This document shows positions 63,714 to 64,000 of a stretch of 64,000 nucleotides of DNA, one piece after another. The stretch covers positions 62,001 through 126,000 of the forward strand of contig NZ_FMDM01000006.1 of the NCBI RefSeq assembly GCF_900090105.1, in the 5' to 3' direction. The notes under the pieces were generated by a model. That model was not told the DNA's origin. It searched no databases and worked only from the letters and a program-made list of their open reading frames with translations. Source of the stretch: Micromonospora humi (GTDB lineage Bacteria; Actinomycetota; Actinomycetes; Mycobacteriales; Micromonosporaceae). Positions within the stretch are counted from its first letter, which is position 1. Each line of letters opens with the position of its first letter. The translations under genes and the position numbers were made by a program.

Positions 63714-64000
63714 CGTCGACCTCCTCGGGCGGCTTGTCCGGGCGCAGGCGCAGGATCCGCGGGAAGCGCAGCCGGCCGTCCGGCGTGCGCTGGCCGTACT
63801 TGACCTCCACCACGACCCGGGGAGATACCCAGATCGCACCCCGGGCATCCTCGCGCGGCACGCCCGCGGCGAACGGCGACGTGCCGCTGCGCAGCGGCTC
63901 CAGCTCACGCAGCAGCTCCCGCTCGATCGCCGCGCCGATCCCGCCGCCGACCCGCCCCCGGTAGACGAGCCGCCCGTCCGGCCCGGGCACGCCCACCAGC
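63703..64000 (-). CDS. ATP-dependent DNA ligase, C-terminal part (cut by window edge)
   Basis: About 98 residues of the C-terminal OB-fold domain of an ATP-dependent DNA ligase are visible: LVYRGRVGGGIGAAI, then WVSPRVVVEVKYGQRT and RILRLRPDKPPEEV. This resembles LigD/LigC ligases. The N-terminal catalytic part with the KxDG motif lies outside the window. It precedes and overlaps the polymerase gene. Confidence 0.85.
   Translation of the reverse strand, partial: LVGVPGPDGRLVYRGRVGGGIGAAIERELLRELEPLRSGTSPFAAGVPREDARGAIWVSPRVVVEVKYGQRTPDGRLRFPRILRLRPDKPPEEVDDAG

Overview
This is about 64 kb of very high-GC DNA packed with short-spaced genes that often overlap by 1-8 bases and use GTG starts. 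The gene content points to an actinobacterium: a type VII (ESX) secretion EccB, SepH, DUF3027 and DUF2530 proteins, futalosine-pathway menaquinone genes, a TIGR03089 protein and many wHTH regulators. The absence of mycolate genes, plus a recurring GTTAA/GGGGCCCC intergenic element, makes Micromonosporaceae (Micromonospora-like) my best guess. That is an inference. No rRNA, tRNA, CRISPR array, transposase or integrase was found.

Layout. 0-3.4 kb: ESX membrane protein EccB followed by a helical protein and a WXG-type protein with a Gly-rich tail, ending in a strong hairpin. 3.4-9.6 kb: secreted lipocalin, membrane and secreted small proteins, F420/flavin oxidoreductase-like protein, C39-like peptidase, orphan MT0933-type antitoxin, AI-2E-family permease and hydrolase. 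9.8-10.7 kb: MerR regulator overlapping a thioredoxin. 10.8-13.9 kb: GH65 disaccharide phosphorylase with beta-phosphoglucomutase. 14-15.9 kb: thioesterase, unknown protein and a zone of gene remnants. 15.9-23.2 kb: sugar ABC ATPase, then a wall-polymer locus (TagF-like transferase, CDP-alcohol phosphotransferase fusion, TagH/TagG-like exporter). 23.2-32.5 kb: L-serine dehydratase, a MarR/hydrolase pair, acyl-CoA dehydrogenase, nitroreductase, epimerase, MFS permease and PdxH. 32.7-37.6 kb: citrate synthase 2, SerC, SepH and an aldo/keto reductase. 37.6-48.8 kb: ThpR, MFS and MarR, purine permease, DUF2530, DUF3027, a second MFS, then mqnB and mqnD split by an XRE-GNAT fusion, cold-shock protein and HAD phosphatase. 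48.9-54.4 kb: helicase-associated/WYL-like protein, L,D-transpeptidase and XPB helicase. 54.4-64 kb: M43-like metalloprotease, GntR island, tandem GNAT, a second ESX-like operon, TIGR03089, TetR with DUF4267, a membrane protein and the polymerase and ligase genes of a split LigD end-joining system.

The genes fall into recognisable partnerships: phosphorylase plus mutase for disaccharide use, TagF/CDP-alcohol transferase/TagGH for surface polymer synthesis and export, MqnB plus MqnD for menaquinone, SerC plus PdxH for serine and PLP, and the XPB helicase with its associated protein. The more unusual features are the repeated GGGGCCCC element that directly abuts five stop codons, an inverted-repeat family flanking small islands, a decayed MarR/DUF397 zone, the XRE-GNAT insertion and several substitutions in textbook active-site motifs. 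I did not find a clearly new multi-gene system; the best candidates are listed as findings.
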